Notes: a model not told the origin generated them from the sequence alone. Positions 1 to 8,736 are shown, counted from the stretch's first letter. The stretch: DNA of 64,000 bases from RGDT01 sp964630925 (GCA_964630925.1 CAZVZK010000028.1:16003-80002), one strand, 5' to 3'. Translations and numbers: made by a program.

Positions 1-155
1 AGGTCGTCCCGGCTGCGGACGCCGGGCAGCCCGCCGGCTTGGCTATGCCGGGTGAACCCGGGGACGACCAGCTCCGCGACGCGGCCCCAGTCCTGGGCGT
101 TGATCGCCTCGACGAACGCCCGCACGACGGACTTGTTCCGCTCCACCTCTCCCAC
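1..155 (-). CDS. SnoaL-like / ester cyclase family protein, N-terminal part
   Basis: Only the first ~51 residues lie in the window; the gene runs off the left edge. The translation contains SVVRAFVEAINAQDW followed by ELVVPGFTRHS, which is the usual opening of SnoaL-like polyketide cyclase / ester cyclase proteins (cystatin-like alpha+beta fold, NTF2 superfamily). A GTG start at 155 is chosen because a GGGGGAGGG Shine-Dalgarno lies about 8 nt upstream; a second in-frame GTG at 146 is possible. The family includes small stand-alone hydrolase, isomerase and cyclase-like proteins, so no substrate can be named. The 156-363 gap to the next gene shows nothing convincing. Confidence 0.55.
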   Translation of the reverse strand, partial: MGEVERNKSVVRAFVEAINAQDWGRVAELVVPGFTRHSQAGGLPGVRSRDD

Positions 156-363
156 CGCCGAAGCCCTCCCCCGCCGGACGTCCCGGCCCGCCTGCCCGCC
201 CGGACAGCAAGCCCCCGCCCATACGCCCCCGCCGCCGAACCACGTCCTTCATGATGCGACCTGCCGGCCAGGTGAGCGACGGATCATCCGACCCGCCGTC
301 AGCCCCTCCACCACCGCCGGCGCCGCCCGCCGCCTGACGGGCCGGGGCGGCGGAGACCCGGCC

Positions 364-2112
364 TCACTCCTCGCCCTCCGGCGCCGCCGCCGTCCCCGGC
401 ATCGGCAGCGGCGCCGTCGCCGGCAGCGTGTACCGCTTGCCCACCTCCCCCTTGATCGCCTCCCGCGACCCCGCCGCGTCCAGGCCCTCCTGCTCGATCC
501 GCTCCGCCTCCGCCGCCAGCTCCTCGTCCTTGATCGCCTCGCGGAACCACCGCGACACGTCCCCCTGCTGCAGATGCCACGACCACGTCGCGTCGTCCAC
601 GCCCTCCGCGATCTGCAAGAACAGGAACAGGTTCTGCGCCCGCAGCTTCAGCTTCTTCTCCGGGCCGGTGAACCAGAAGCTCCGGTCCGGCGGCAGCTCG
701 CCCTCCGCGTACTTCCGCACGTGCCGCCGCCGCTGCGCCGTCGCCGGCTTGAGCTTGACGCGCACCGCCGTCCCCGCGTCCGACCACACGACGACCTCCC
801 CGTCCTCCACCGCCTCCGGCACGTCCGGCGGCACCGAGTGGCCCGCCGCCTCGGCGAATTGCACGAGCGTCTCGCGCGGCTTGCCCACCGCGATCACGGT
901 GCTGACGTGGGCCAACGCCTCCGCCGCCACCTGATCCGGGTGGACGGTGATGAAGACGACGCGATCCATCTCCGCCGGGAAGGCGATCCGCCCCGGCTGC
1001 CATGACGCCGGCAACAGGTGATGCGCCTCGTCCAACACGATCCAGTGCGGCCTGCCCGTCTTCCCACGCATCGCCAGCAAGCGCGGCAGCAGCGACAGGA
1101 AGAACGGCGGCCGGTCCGCCAGCGGCACCCCGATCATGTTCACGATCACGCTATTCGCCGGCACCTCCAGCAGCCCCATCACCTCGTCCGCCGACGGCGG
1201 CGTCTTGCCGCCGCAGGTGAACGCCCCCTCCATGCCCTCGTAGTCCCCCTCGGGGTCGATGATGCAGAACTGGTAGCCGTGCTCGGTCAGCCGCTCCAGC
1301 AGCGCCGACGCGGCCGTCGATTTCCCGCTGCCCGACGGCCCGCAGATCAGCACACCCCGCGCGTCCGGGGCCAGAGACACGTCGGTGTTGGCCTCGCTGC
1401 GTCCCAGCGGCAGATAGTGCCGCTTGAGACGCTTGCGCAGCGGTGCCAGGTCGTCCGCGATGACGGCCTCAATCAGCTCGGTGACGCCCGCCCCGTGGTG
1501 GCCGCGCGTCACCCAGTCGGCGCGGTCCTTGATCGCCGGCAACGCGTTAGCGACGGCCACCGCGCACTCGCAGATCGACAGGAACGCATGATCGTTCTCG
1601 GCGTCGCCCACGCCCGCCACCTCGTGCGCCGACAGGTGCAGGTCGGTGAGGGCGGCGCGCAGCCCGCTCGCCTTGTTCACCCCGGACGGCAGCACCATGA
1701 CGGCGTCCTTGTTGAAGATCACCTGCATCTCCAGGCCCTGGCGGTGGATCACGTCGAGGACCGCCGTCTCGTGCGGCACCCAGGTCGCCACGATGCTCCG
1801 CCCTACCGAGATCGGCCCGACGCCGCGCTTCCGCAGCTCCGCCACGAACTCCGGCGGCGGCGGCTCCGCCAGCAGACGCGTGTCGCCGTCGGAGGGGCGG
1901 TAGATCAGGGCGCCATTCTCCGCGACGACGAGGTCGAAGAGGTGCAGGTGCGGGCAGACCCTCATCAGGTCGTCCAGCTCGCGCCCCGTGACCATCAGGA
2001 GCTTGCGCCCCGTCGCCCGCAGCCGCCCGAGGGCGGCGAGGGTCGCCTCGTCGATCGCCCCGTCGTGGGCCAGGGTGCCGTCGTAATCGCAGGCGATGGC
2101 GTGATAGCGCAT
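364..2112 (-). CDS. HAD-IIB phosphatase fused to a P-loop ATPase
   Basis: A 582-aa two-domain protein. Residues 1 to ~225 are a Cof-type HAD hydrolase: the nucleophile motif DYDGT is at residues 9-13, and the C-terminal HAD acidic signature GVGDAENDHAF is present. Residues ~245-480 are an ATPase of the HerA/VirB4-like (DUF87) type, with Walker A GPSGSGKST near 254-262 and Walker B WIVLDEAHH near 357-365. A charged helical tail follows. The reading frame continues upstream to 2529, but the ATG at 2112 is chosen because the HAD fold begins there and the longer frame overlaps the divergent gene. HAD-IIB enzymes dephosphorylate sugar phosphates or phosphoglycolate; what the ATPase adds is unknown. 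It is transcribed divergently from the SRPBCC gene. Confidence 0.8.
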   Translation of the reverse strand: MRYHAIACDYDGTLAHDGAIDEATLAALGRLRATGRKLLMVTGRELDDLMRVCPHLHLFDLVVAENGALIYRPSDGDTRLLAEPPPPEFVAELRKRGVGPISVGRSIVATWVPHETAVLDVIHRQGLEMQVIFNKDAVMVLPSGVNKASGLRAALTDLHLSAHEVAGVGDAENDHAFLSICECAVAVANALPAIKDRADWVTRGHHGAGVTELIEAVIADDLAPLRKRLKRHYLPLGRSEANTDVSLAPDARGVLICGPSGSGKSTAASALLERLTEHGYQFCIIDPEGDYEGMEGAFTCGGKTPPSADEVMGLLEVPANSVIVNMIGVPLADRPPFFLSLLPRLLAMRGKTGRPHWIVLDEAHHLLPASWQPGRIAFPAEMDRVVFITVHPDQVAAEALAHVSTVIAVGKPRETLVQFAEAAGHSVPPDVPEAVEDGEVVVWSDAGTAVRVKLKPATAQRRRHVRKYAEGELPPDRSFWFTGPEKKLKLRAQNLFLFLQIAEGVDDATWSWHLQQGDVSRWFREAIKDEELAAEAERIEQEGLDAAGSREAIKGEVGKRYTLPATAPLPMPGTAAAPEGEE

Positions 2113-2230
2113 GTAACTGCCTCGTGTGGAAGCGGGGCTCTCATCCCTGGGCCGGCTGGCCGGATGGCGCGCCGCTTGCAGACCGTTCTGCTGTGATGGT
2201 AGGCAACTCGCGCACCAAGGAGCATCCTCA

Positions 2231-2968
2231 ATGGCAACACTCGCGGCCCGCATCCTCCCACGCACCAACGTCGGCAGCATCGAACGGTGGGCCTCGCTGC
2301 TCACCGGCGGCATCCTCGTCGCCGGCGGCGCCAACACCCGCGACCCCGTCGGCCAGGCCACCTGCCTCGCCCTCGGCGGCGCCTTGCTCTGGCGTGGCGC
2401 CAGCGGCAACTGCGCCCTGTACTCCGCCGCCGGCATCGACACCGCCCACGAGAAGGGCGAGGCCACCGCCGTCCGCGCCGGCCACGGCTTCAAGGTCGAG
2501 GAGAGCGTTACCATCAACAAGCCCGCCAACCAGCTCTACGCCTACTGGCGCAAGCTCGAGCAGCTCCCCACCTTCATGACCCACCTCAAGGAGGTCAAGG
2601 ACCTCGGCAACGGCAAGTCGCACTGGGTGGCCACGGGGCCGATGGGCGTCGAGGCCAGCTGGGACGCCGAGATCGTCAACGACAAGGCCAACGAGCTGAT
2701 CGCCTGGCGCTCCGTCGAGGGCAGCCGCGTGGACACCGCCGGGTCCGTCCACTTCACCCCCGCCCCGGGCGGCCGCGGCACCGAGGTGCGCGTCGCCCTC
2801 AAGTACGACCCGCCCGGCGGGCAGGTCGGCGCCACCCTCGCGTGGCTGGCCGGCGCGTCGCCCGAGTCCATGATCCGCGAGGACCTGCGCCGCTTCCGCC
2901 AGTTGATGGAGGCCGGCGAGCTCCCCACAACCTCCGGCCAGCCCACGGGACGCGGGAGGGCGAAATGA
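2231..2968 (+). CDS. SRPBCC family protein with YgaP-like (DUF2892) membrane N-terminus
   Basis: A 245-aa protein. Residues ~10-65 form a DUF2892/YgaP-like membrane hairpin (NVGSIERWASLLTGGILVAGG and a second Gly-rich hydrophobic stretch). Residues ~88-225 form a START-like SRPBCC domain, recognisable from VTINKPANQLYAYWR, the LPTFM segment and a terminal EDLRRFRQLMEAGE helix. Such proteins are usually annotated as cyclase/dehydrase-like; the ligand is unknown. The ATG at 2231 is preceded by CAAGGAG. The stop overlaps the next start as ATGA at 2965-2968, so it is coupled to the alcohol dehydrogenase, a pairing consistent with stress or oxidative metabolism (inference). Confidence 0.8.
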   Translation: MATLAARILPRTNVGSIERWASLLTGGILVAGGANTRDPVGQATCLALGGALLWRGASGNCALYSAAGIDTAHEKGEATAVRAGHGFKVEESVTINKPANQLYAYWRKLEQLPTFMTHLKEVKDLGNGKSHWVATGPMGVEASWDAEIVNDKANELIAWRSVEGSRVDTAGSVHFTPAPGGRGTEVRVALKYDPPGGQVGATLAWLAGASPESMIREDLRRFRQLMEAGELPTTSGQPTGRGRAK

Positions 2969-4144
2969 AGGCACTCTGCTGGTGGGGCCAGGGGGACGTG
3001 CGCGTCGAGGACGTGCCCGACCCCACGATCCTCAACCCCCGCGACGCCGTCATCAAGGTGACCCTCACCGCCATCTGCGGCTCCGACCTGCACCTCCTCA
3101 ACGGCTACANNNNNNNNNNACATGCCGGGCATGCACCCCGGCGACATCCTCGGCCACGAGTTCATGGGCGAGGTCGTCGAGCTGGGGCCGGCGGTCAAGA
3201 ACCTCAAGAAGGGCGACCGCGTCGTGGTCCCCTTCACCATCGCGTGCGGCAACTGCCTGCCCTGCTCCGGGAAACTGTGGTCGCTCTGCGACAACAGCAA
3301 CCCCAACGCAGGCACCCTCGAGAAGCTCTACGGCTACAGCGGCAGCGGCCTCTTCGGGTACACCCACCTCTACGGCGGCTACGCCGGCGGGCAGGCCCAG
3401 TACGTCCGCGTGCCGTTCGCCGACGTGGGGCCGTTCAAGGTCCCCGCCGGCATCCCCGACGAGAAGGTGCTGTTCCTCACGGACATCCTCCCCACGGGGT
3501 ACATGGCCGCGGAGAACGCCGCCATCAAGAAGGGCGACACCGTCGCCGTCTGGGGCTGCGGCCCCGTCGGCCTGTTCGCCATCAAGAGCGCCTTCCTGCT
3601 CGGCGCCGAGAAGGTCCTCGCCATCGACCCCGTCCAGGGCCGCCGCGAGAGGGCCCGCGCCCTGGGGGCCGAGGTCATCGACTCCGCCACGGAGCCGGTG
3701 CTGCAGGCCGTCCACGACAGGACGGGCGGGCGCGGGCCGGACTCGTGCATCGACGCCGTCGGCCTGGAGGCCCACGGCACGAGCGTCGGCGAGGTCTACG
3801 ACCGCGTCAAGACCTCGCTGATGCTCGCCACCGACCGCCCCAACTGCCTGCGGCAGGCGATCATGGCCTGCAAGAAGGGCGGCACGGTGTCGATCCCCGG
3901 CGTCTACGGAGGCCTCCTCGACAAGCTGCCGATGGGGGCGGCGTTCGCCAAGGGGCTGACGATGCGCATGGGCCAGACCCACGTCCACAGCTACCTGGCC
4001 CCGCTCTTGGAACGCATCGTCAAGGGCGAGATCGACCCCTCTTTCGTCATCTCGCACCGCTTCCCGCTCACGCAGGCCGCCGAGGCCTACCAGCACTTCC
4101 GCGACGAGAAGGACGACTATGTCAAATGCGTCCTGACGCCCTAG
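2965..4144 (+). CDS. Zinc-dependent alcohol dehydrogenase (glutathione-independent formaldehyde dehydrogenase-like)
   Basis: Medium-chain dehydrogenase/reductase. Catalytic zinc ligands are expected from C38 in ICGSDLH and from GHEF; the structural-zinc cysteines lie in CGNCLPC...LC; the Rossmann motif is VAVWGCGPVGLFA. The order and spacing match the formaldehyde-dehydrogenase-like branch of zinc ADHs. Ten Ns at 3110-3119 break the frame. The left flank ends GGCTACA and the right flank begins ACATGCC; merging the shared ACA gives GYMPGMHPGDILGHEF, which aligns without gaps to the family's GYIPTMEKGDILGHEF. The true protein is therefore probably intact at about 388 aa. It is coupled by ATGA to the SRPBCC gene. 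Confidence 0.85.
3110..3119. other. Assembly gap (10 Ns) inside the alcohol dehydrogenase gene
   Basis: A run of exactly ten Ns. The upstream and downstream coding frames differ, so the true length is not 10 (mod 3). A 3-base overlap of the flanks (ACA) restores one uninterrupted conserved frame, which makes the gap look like a placeholder between overlapping contig ends. Confidence 0.9.
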
Positions 4145-4155
4145 GTCGGATCGGC

Positions 4156-4260
4156 GGAGCCGGGGGCGGCAGCCCCGTAGGGCAGGCTGCCAGCCTGCCT
4201 TCGGTGGTGGCAGGCTGGCAGCCTGCCCTACGTCGGGGAGCCGGGGGCGTTAGCCCCGGA
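4156..4260. repeat. Nested palindromic repeat (REP-like) between genes
   Basis: The core is a perfect 23-bp inverted repeat, 4177-4199 and 4209-4231, separated by the 9-nt loop TTCGGTGGT. The arms begin GTAGGGCAGGCTGCC. It is flanked by two near-identical direct repeats beginning GGAGCCGGGGGC (4156-4177 and 4237-4260), the second itself palindromic (GGGGC...GCCCC). The structure lies just after the alcohol dehydrogenase stop and could act as a transcription terminator or mRNA stabiliser. The nested layout is typical of extragenic palindromes spread through planctomycete genomes. Confidence 0.85.
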
Positions 4261-4314
4261 GTGAAGCGCCACCCGCCCCAGCAGATCCGCAGCCGCCCTG
4301 AAACGGAGGCCTTC

Positions 4315-4854
4315 ATGAGGTCCCTATCGCTGGCACTGTGCGCCACCGCCCTGACGGCCGGGGCGGCGGCCCTCGCCCAGAAGGACAAGGATTCCAGGGA
4401 GGGGTTCAACGACATCGGCTTCGTGAAGTCGGCGTACTCCGCCGGGCTGCACGAGGAGCGCGTGGGCAAGTTGGCCGCCATGAAGAGCGGCTCCGGCCCG
4501 GTCCGCCGCCTGGGGGAAAAGATCGCGGCCGACCACGCCGCCGCGAACGAGGGGCTGATCCGCCTCGCTGCCACGCTGAAGACCGAGCTGCCCTCCGGCC
4601 CCGAGAAGCTCCAGAAGGACGAGCTCGGCCGGCTTTCGAAGTTGGAGGGGAAGGCGTTCGATCTCGCCTTCGCCCGCCACCTGATCGACGGGCACGAGAA
4701 GAGCATCAAGGCGTTCGAGGAGGCACGCAAGGAGTCCCGGCAGAAGGACGTGCGTGACTTCGCGGAGAAGCAGCTGCCCACGCTCCGCGAGCACCTGCGC
4801 GAGGCGAAGCTGTTGGGCGCGGTACCGGCCAGGGGATCGGGGGAAGGGCGATGA
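4315..4854 (+). CDS. DUF4142 family secreted/periplasmic protein
   Basis: A 179-aa protein with a Sec signal peptide (RSLSLALCATALTAGAAALAQ). The body is a helical DUF4142 domain: FVKSAYSAGLHEERVGKLAA, then LGEKIAADHAAANEGL and a final FAEKQLPTLREHLREAK. DUF4142 proteins are four-helix bundles with a ferritin-like appearance, exported and of unknown activity. The ATG at 4315 is preceded by ACGGAGGCC. The stop codon overlaps the next start (ATGA, 4851-4854), so it is coupled to the SDR gene. Confidence 0.85.
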   Translation: MRSLSLALCATALTAGAAALAQKDKDSREGFNDIGFVKSAYSAGLHEERVGKLAAMKSGSGPVRRLGEKIAADHAAANEGLIRLAATLKTELPSGPEKLQKDELGRLSKLEGKAFDLAFARHLIDGHEKSIKAFEEARKESRQKDVRDFAEKQLPTLREHLREAKLLGAVPARGSGEGR

Positions 4855-5867
4855 ATGCACTGCTGCAAATGGGCGCGCTGGCGCTGGGCGGCTGGTGGGC
4901 CTGGCGCAACCTGCTGATGTCTCGCTACGACTTCCGCGGCAAGAACGTCCTCGTCACGGGCGGGTCACGCGGCCTGGGGCTGGTGCTCTCACGCCAGCTC
5001 GTCGCACGCGGCGCGTCCGTCGCCATCTGCGCACGCGACCAGGAGGAGCTGCGTCGGGCGTTCGACGACATCCGGGCGCGCGGGGGCCGCGTGGTCGCCG
5101 TGCCCTGTGACGTGACCGACCAGTCGAGCGTCCGACGCATGGTGGCCGAGGCACGCTCGCGCCTCGGCGAGATCGACGTGCTCGTGAACAACGCGGGGAT
5201 CATCGGCGTCGGCCCGATGGAGGAGATGACGCTCGAGGACTTCGAGCGGGCGATGAAGACGCACTTCTGGGGGAGCCTGTACGCCATCCTCGAGGTGCTC
5301 CCAGCGATGCGCGCCCGCAAGGCCGGCCGCATCGTCAACATCTCGTCCATCGGAGGCAAGGTCGCCGTCCCGCACCTGCTGCCCTACTCGGCCAGCAAGT
5401 TCGCCCTCGTGGGGCTGTCGAACGGCCTGCGGGCCGAGCTGCTCAAGGACGGGGTGGTGGTGACGACGGTCTGCCCCGGCCTGATGCGCACGGGCAGCCA
5501 CCTCAACGCCGAGTTCAAGGGCCAGCACGATCGCGAGTACGCCTGGTTCGCCCTGGGAAACTCCCTCCCCGGCCTCTCGATCAGCGCCGAGGACGCGGCG
5601 GCGGCCATCCTCGACGCCAGCTCCCGCGGCGACGCCGAGGCCGTGCTGACCCTGCCGGCCAAACTCGCCGTCCTGATGCAGACGCTGATGCCCGACCTCA
5701 CGGAGGGGCTGCTGTCCGTGGCCGAGCAAGTGGTCATGCCCGGGCCCGGCGGGATCGGCAAGGCGTCGGCGAAGGGCAGCGAGAGCCGCGGCGTGCTGCC
5801 CGGGTGGGTGACGACGCTCACCGATGACGCGGCCAAACGCAACAACGAGCTTGCGGCGGCGCGTTGA
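4851..5867 (+). CDS. Short-chain dehydrogenase/reductase (SDR)
   Basis: A 338-aa classical SDR. After a hydrophobic N-terminal segment that may act as a membrane anchor (ALLQMGALALGGWWAWRN), the nucleotide-binding motif TGGSRGLG occurs at residues 36-43, NNAG follows, and the catalytic YSASK is near 179-183 with an upstream NISS serine. The ~80-residue C-terminal extension beyond the usual 250-aa fold suggests an extended, membrane-associated member. It would use NAD(P)H to reduce or oxidise a carbonyl or hydroxyl; the substrate is unknown. It is translationally coupled to the DUF4142 gene and converges on the lipoprotein gene 8 bp away. Confidence 0.88.
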   Translation: MNALLQMGALALGGWWAWRNLLMSRYDFRGKNVLVTGGSRGLGLVLSRQLVARGASVAICARDQEELRRAFDDIRARGGRVVAVPCDVTDQSSVRRMVAEARSRLGEIDVLVNNAGIIGVGPMEEMTLEDFERAMKTHFWGSLYAILEVLPAMRARKAGRIVNISSIGGKVAVPHLLPYSASKFALVGLSNGLRAELLKDGVVVTTVCPGLMRTGSHLNAEFKGQHDREYAWFALGNSLPGLSISAEDAAAAILDASSRGDAEAVLTLPAKLAVLMQTLMPDLTEGLLSVAEQVVMPGPGGIGKASAKGSESRGVLPGWVTTLTDDAAKRNNELAAAR

Positions 5868-5875
5868 GACGCGCC

Positions 5876-6442
5876 TCACTTGCGCCGGCGTTCGTCGATC
5901 TCGGCGAGGACGGCCTGCATGGCGGCCAGCCCGTTCCCCCCCTCGCGCGTGACCTCGAAGTTGTCGCGCAGCCCGGGGTTGTCGAGGTTAGGCACCGCGC
6001 AGACGAAGCGCCACGATGCCCCGCTCAGGTGCGTCAACTGCTGCCACTCGACGCCCCGCGACCGCAGATGCGCCTGCACCGACTCGAAGGTGGCCGGGCC
6101 GGCGGGCGCGAACCCTGTGGGCGTGATCGCCGCGGGCTTCGCGGCAGGCTTCGGGGCCGTGGCACGCGGGGCCCCGAGCGTGACCCCCGCGGAGGGCGTT
6201 TTCGTCGCGCCACCCGGCGCGGTGAGCGAGGCCGGGCTGGCCTTCTTGTCGCCGGGCGGGGCGGGCGGCAGCGGCTCCTTGGGGGCGGCGGAGTCCCCGT
6301 CCGTTGAAATGGTCGTCCCCTTCTCGGGCAACGCCGGGCCCGGCAGCAGCGGGTCGTTGGGGCGCTCGGCGGACGGCAGCTGCCTGCCGGCGCATCCGGC
6401 GAGGAGCAACAGGGCGGACAGGACACAGGCCGCGCCGCGCAT
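5876..6442 (-). CDS. Proline/alanine-rich lipoprotein
   Basis: A 188-aa protein with a type II signal peptide: hydrophobic LSALLLLAGC with the lipobox cysteine at residue 17. A low-complexity Pro/Ala/Lys region (~25-110) is followed by a compact C-terminal domain (~115-188) containing FESVQAHLRSRGVEWQQL and FVCAVPNLDNPG. No named family is recognised. The ATG at 6442 is preceded by GGGGGG. It is probably membrane-anchored, with the linker spanning the envelope (inference). Confidence 0.7.
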   Translation of the reverse strand: MRGAACVLSALLLLAGCAGRQLPSAERPNDPLLPGPALPEKGTTISTDGDSAAPKEPLPPAPPGDKKASPASLTAPGGATKTPSAGVTLGAPRATAPKPAAKPAAITPTGFAPAGPATFESVQAHLRSRGVEWQQLTHLSGASWRFVCAVPNLDNPGLRDNFEVTREGGNGLAAMQAVLAEIDERRRK

Positions 6443-6568
6443 CGCCCCCCTCCCCCCCTTTTCGGGCACCTGATGTCCTTGACGCACCCCGCCCGGACGA
6501 TACAACTTGCCCTTTGGCCGGCGGGCCGGATTCGGGCAGCGTGATAACGTGCGGGCCGGGAGAAAGCA

Positions 6569-7627
6569 ATGACAGTTTCTCGCATCGCCGTCATCGGCGG
6601 CGACGGCATCGGGCCGGAGGTGATCGAGCAGGCCATCCGCGTCGCCGACGCCGCGCTCGCGAAGCACGGCGGCAAGGTCGAATGGCACCGCCTGCCGTGG
6701 TCCGGCGAGCATTACAAGAAGACGGGCTGGATGCTCCCGCACGACGGCTGGGAGGTCCTCGCCAATCACGACGCCGTCTTCCTCGGGGCCATCGGCCACC
6801 CGGAGGTCCCGGACCACATCACGCTGCACGGCCTTCTCTTGCCGATGCGCCGGCGCTTCGACCAGTACGTCAACCTCCGTCCCGCGTACCTCTTCGACGG
6901 CGTGCAGTCGCCCCTGCGCGACAAGGCGCCGGGCAGCATCGACATGCTCGTCTTCCGCGAGAACACCGAGGGCGAGTACGCCCCCATCGGCGGCCGCCTC
7001 TACACCGGCACCGAGAACGAGATCGCCATCCAGACCAACACCTTCACCCGCCGCGGATGCGAGCGCATCATGCACGCCGCCTTCGAGGGCGCCCGCAAGC
7101 GCCGCAAGAGGGTGACGAGCATCACGAAGTCCAACGCCCAGCAGTTCGGCATGGTCCTGTGGGACGAGGCGTTCAAGGACGTGTCCAGGCACTACCCGGA
7201 CGTTCAAACCTCCTCCCTCCTGGTGGACGCGGCGGCCATGGACTTCGTGCGCAAGCCCGAGGCGTTCGACGTGGTGGTGGCGAGCAACCTCTTCGGCGAC
7301 ATCCTCACCGACCTGAGCGCCGCCGTCACGGGGAGCATCGGCCTCGCCGCCTCCGCCAACATCAACCTGGAGCGGGCGTGGCCGAGCATGTTCGAGCCGG
7401 TCCACGGCAGCGCCCCGGACATCGCCGGCAAGGGCATCGCCAACCCGCTGGCGGCGGTCCTGTCGGCGGGGATGCTGCTGGAACACCTGAAGCTGGAGGC
7501 GGCGAGCAAGGCGGTGCATGCCGCCGTGGCGAAGGTGCTGAAGGCCGGCGAGGTGAGGACGCCGGACCTGGGCGGCAAGGCGACGACCACCCAGATGGGC
7601 GACGCCGCCGTCGCCGCCGTAGGATAA
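6569..7627 (+). CDS. Isocitrate/isopropylmalate dehydrogenase family: tartrate/D-malate dehydrogenase-like
   Basis: A 352-aa beta-decarboxylating dehydrogenase. The N-terminus reads IAVIGGDGIGPEV; a substrate-loop signature FDQYVNLRPAY, the motif VFRENTEGEY, the catalytic lysine region SITKSNAQQ, and the metal/NAD motifs ASNLFGDILTDL and EPVHGSAPDIAGKGIANP are all present. VPDHITLHGLLLPMRR and the spacing fit the tartrate dehydrogenase/decarboxylase and D-malate dehydrogenase branch better than LeuB. It would oxidatively decarboxylate a 2-hydroxy acid with NAD+ and a divalent metal in the cytoplasm. The start has GGGAGAA 5-11 nt upstream. Confidence 0.85.
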   Translation: MTVSRIAVIGGDGIGPEVIEQAIRVADAALAKHGGKVEWHRLPWSGEHYKKTGWMLPHDGWEVLANHDAVFLGAIGHPEVPDHITLHGLLLPMRRRFDQYVNLRPAYLFDGVQSPLRDKAPGSIDMLVFRENTEGEYAPIGGRLYTGTENEIAIQTNTFTRRGCERIMHAAFEGARKRRKRVTSITKSNAQQFGMVLWDEAFKDVSRHYPDVQTSSLLVDAAAMDFVRKPEAFDVVVASNLFGDILTDLSAAVTGSIGLAASANINLERAWPSMFEPVHGSAPDIAGKGIANPLAAVLSAGMLLEHLKLEAASKAVHAAVAKVLKAGEVRTPDLGGKATTTQMGDAAVAAVG

Positions 7628-7633
7628 GAGGGC

Positions 7634-7776
7634 TCACCGCAGACACACACAGGGTACGGGGGAAGCACAGAGGGAGCGAGGAGAGGGGAAAGACCAGGGC
7701 CTGACTCCTGCCACCGACCTCCCCGCTCGCCTTCCTCGCCCCCCTCCTCTCTGTGTCCTCTGTGCCTCTGTGGTGA
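7634..7776. repeat. Imperfect inverted repeat of the CACAGAGGCACAGAG type
   Basis: The left end reads TCACCGCAGACACACACAGG and AAGCACAGAGGG; the right end is its imperfect complement, CTGTGTCCTCTGTGCCTC then TGTGGTGA. The arms enclose a pyrimidine-rich centre. A short piece of the same motif (ACCACAGAGGG) reappears at 8722-8732 between the two tandem FGE-fold genes. It looks like a dispersed intergenic repeat family rather than a regulatory site. Confidence 0.6.
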
Positions 7777-7804
7777 ATCCGCTTTCACCCGCGGAGGAGG
7801 TCCG

Positions 7805-8722
7805 GTGGAGAGCGTCTTCCTGCGAGCGCTGCACGCGGAGCCTGCCGACCTGACGGCCCGGCTCGCCCTCGCCGACTGGCTGGAGGAGCAGGGCCGCGAC
7901 GGCCAGGCCGAGCTGACACGCCTGCACGCCCGCCAGCTCCAGGGCGTCGGCACCCTCAAGGAGCTGACCCGCATCAACGCGCTGCTCCGCGCCAGGGTGT
8001 CGCCCGTCGTGCCGGAGGTCGCAGGCCCGTTCGGCATGCGCTTCGCCCTCATCCCACCCGGGACGTACCACACCCAGACCGGCTCGGTCACCATCAGCCG
8101 GCCCTTCTACCTCGGCGTCCATCCCGTCACCCAGGCGCAGTACACGGCGGCCACGGGCGAGAGCCCGTTCCACTTCAGCTCCCGCCGCGCCGAGTGCGCT
8201 AGCGTGGATGTGGGGGAGCTGGCCGCCGAGAGCGTCAACTGGGAAGAGGCGGCGGAATTCTGTACGCGGCTGTCGAAGCGCCACAAGGGCCGACGGTATC
8301 GCCTGCCGACGGAGGGCGAGTGGGAACGCGCCTGCCGCGCCGGGGCGGCCCACCTCCAGAAGTTCCACACGGGCAAGTCCCTCGGCCGGCAGGCCAACTA
8401 CGACGGCAAGTACGGCGGACGCAAGGGGCTGTACCTGAAGAGGACGAGCGCCGTCGGGGAGTACCCACCCAACGCCTTCGGCCTGTACGATATGCATGGG
8501 AACGTCTGGGAGTGGTGCGCCGACTGGTTCGGCAGCCGCCCCCCCGAAGGCGTCGACCCCACGGGGCCGAGGTCGGGCCGCGAGCGCGCCACACGCGGCG
8601 GCTGCTGGGACGGCCTGGCGACGGCGTGCTGGACGGACTACCGCATCGGCCACGCGCCCACCTACCGCAATTACCACCAGGGCCTCCGCGTCGCCCTCGA
8701 CTGGCCCGCGGGCGACAAGTAA
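7805..8722 (+). CDS. TIGR02996 domain + FGE-sulfatase (SUMF1/EgtB/PvdO fold) protein, copy 1
   Basis: A 305-aa protein. Residues 1-52 are a TIGR02996 companion domain (FLRALHAEPADLTARLALAD, WLEEQGRDGQAEL); residues ~70-300 are the formylglycine-generating-enzyme fold (FGVHPVTQAQY-like segment, RLPTEGEWERACRAG, LYDMHGNVWEWCADW). In the active-site segment the second FGE cysteine is kept (ninth residue after RGG, ATAC) but the position of the first catalytic cysteine is glycine. Canonical sulfatase activation is therefore doubtful and no sulfatase is nearby. A GTG start at 7805 is supported by GGAGGAGG 4 nt upstream. It is closely similar to the next gene. Confidence 0.88.
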   Translation: MESVFLRALHAEPADLTARLALADWLEEQGRDGQAELTRLHARQLQGVGTLKELTRINALLRARVSPVVPEVAGPFGMRFALIPPGTYHTQTGSVTISRPFYLGVHPVTQAQYTAATGESPFHFSSRRAECASVDVGELAAESVNWEEAAEFCTRLSKRHKGRRYRLPTEGEWERACRAGAAHLQKFHTGKSLGRQANYDGKYGGRKGLYLKRTSAVGEYPPNAFGLYDMHGNVWEWCADWFGSRPPEGVDPTGPRSGRERATRGGCWDGLATACWTDYRIGHAPTYRNYHQGLRVALDWPAGDK

Positions 8723-8736
8723 CCACAGAGGGCGGG

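Noticed and set aside
3110..3119. Frameshifted pseudogene at the alcohol dehydrogenase
   Set aside because: The frame change coincides exactly with the N run and disappears when the flanks are overlapped by three bases.
2287..4854. A very long plus-strand frame running from the SRPBCC gene to the DUF4142 gene
   Set aside because: It is a composite of out-of-frame codons read through three genes and the N gap; only its last 180 codons (4315-4854) are a real gene.
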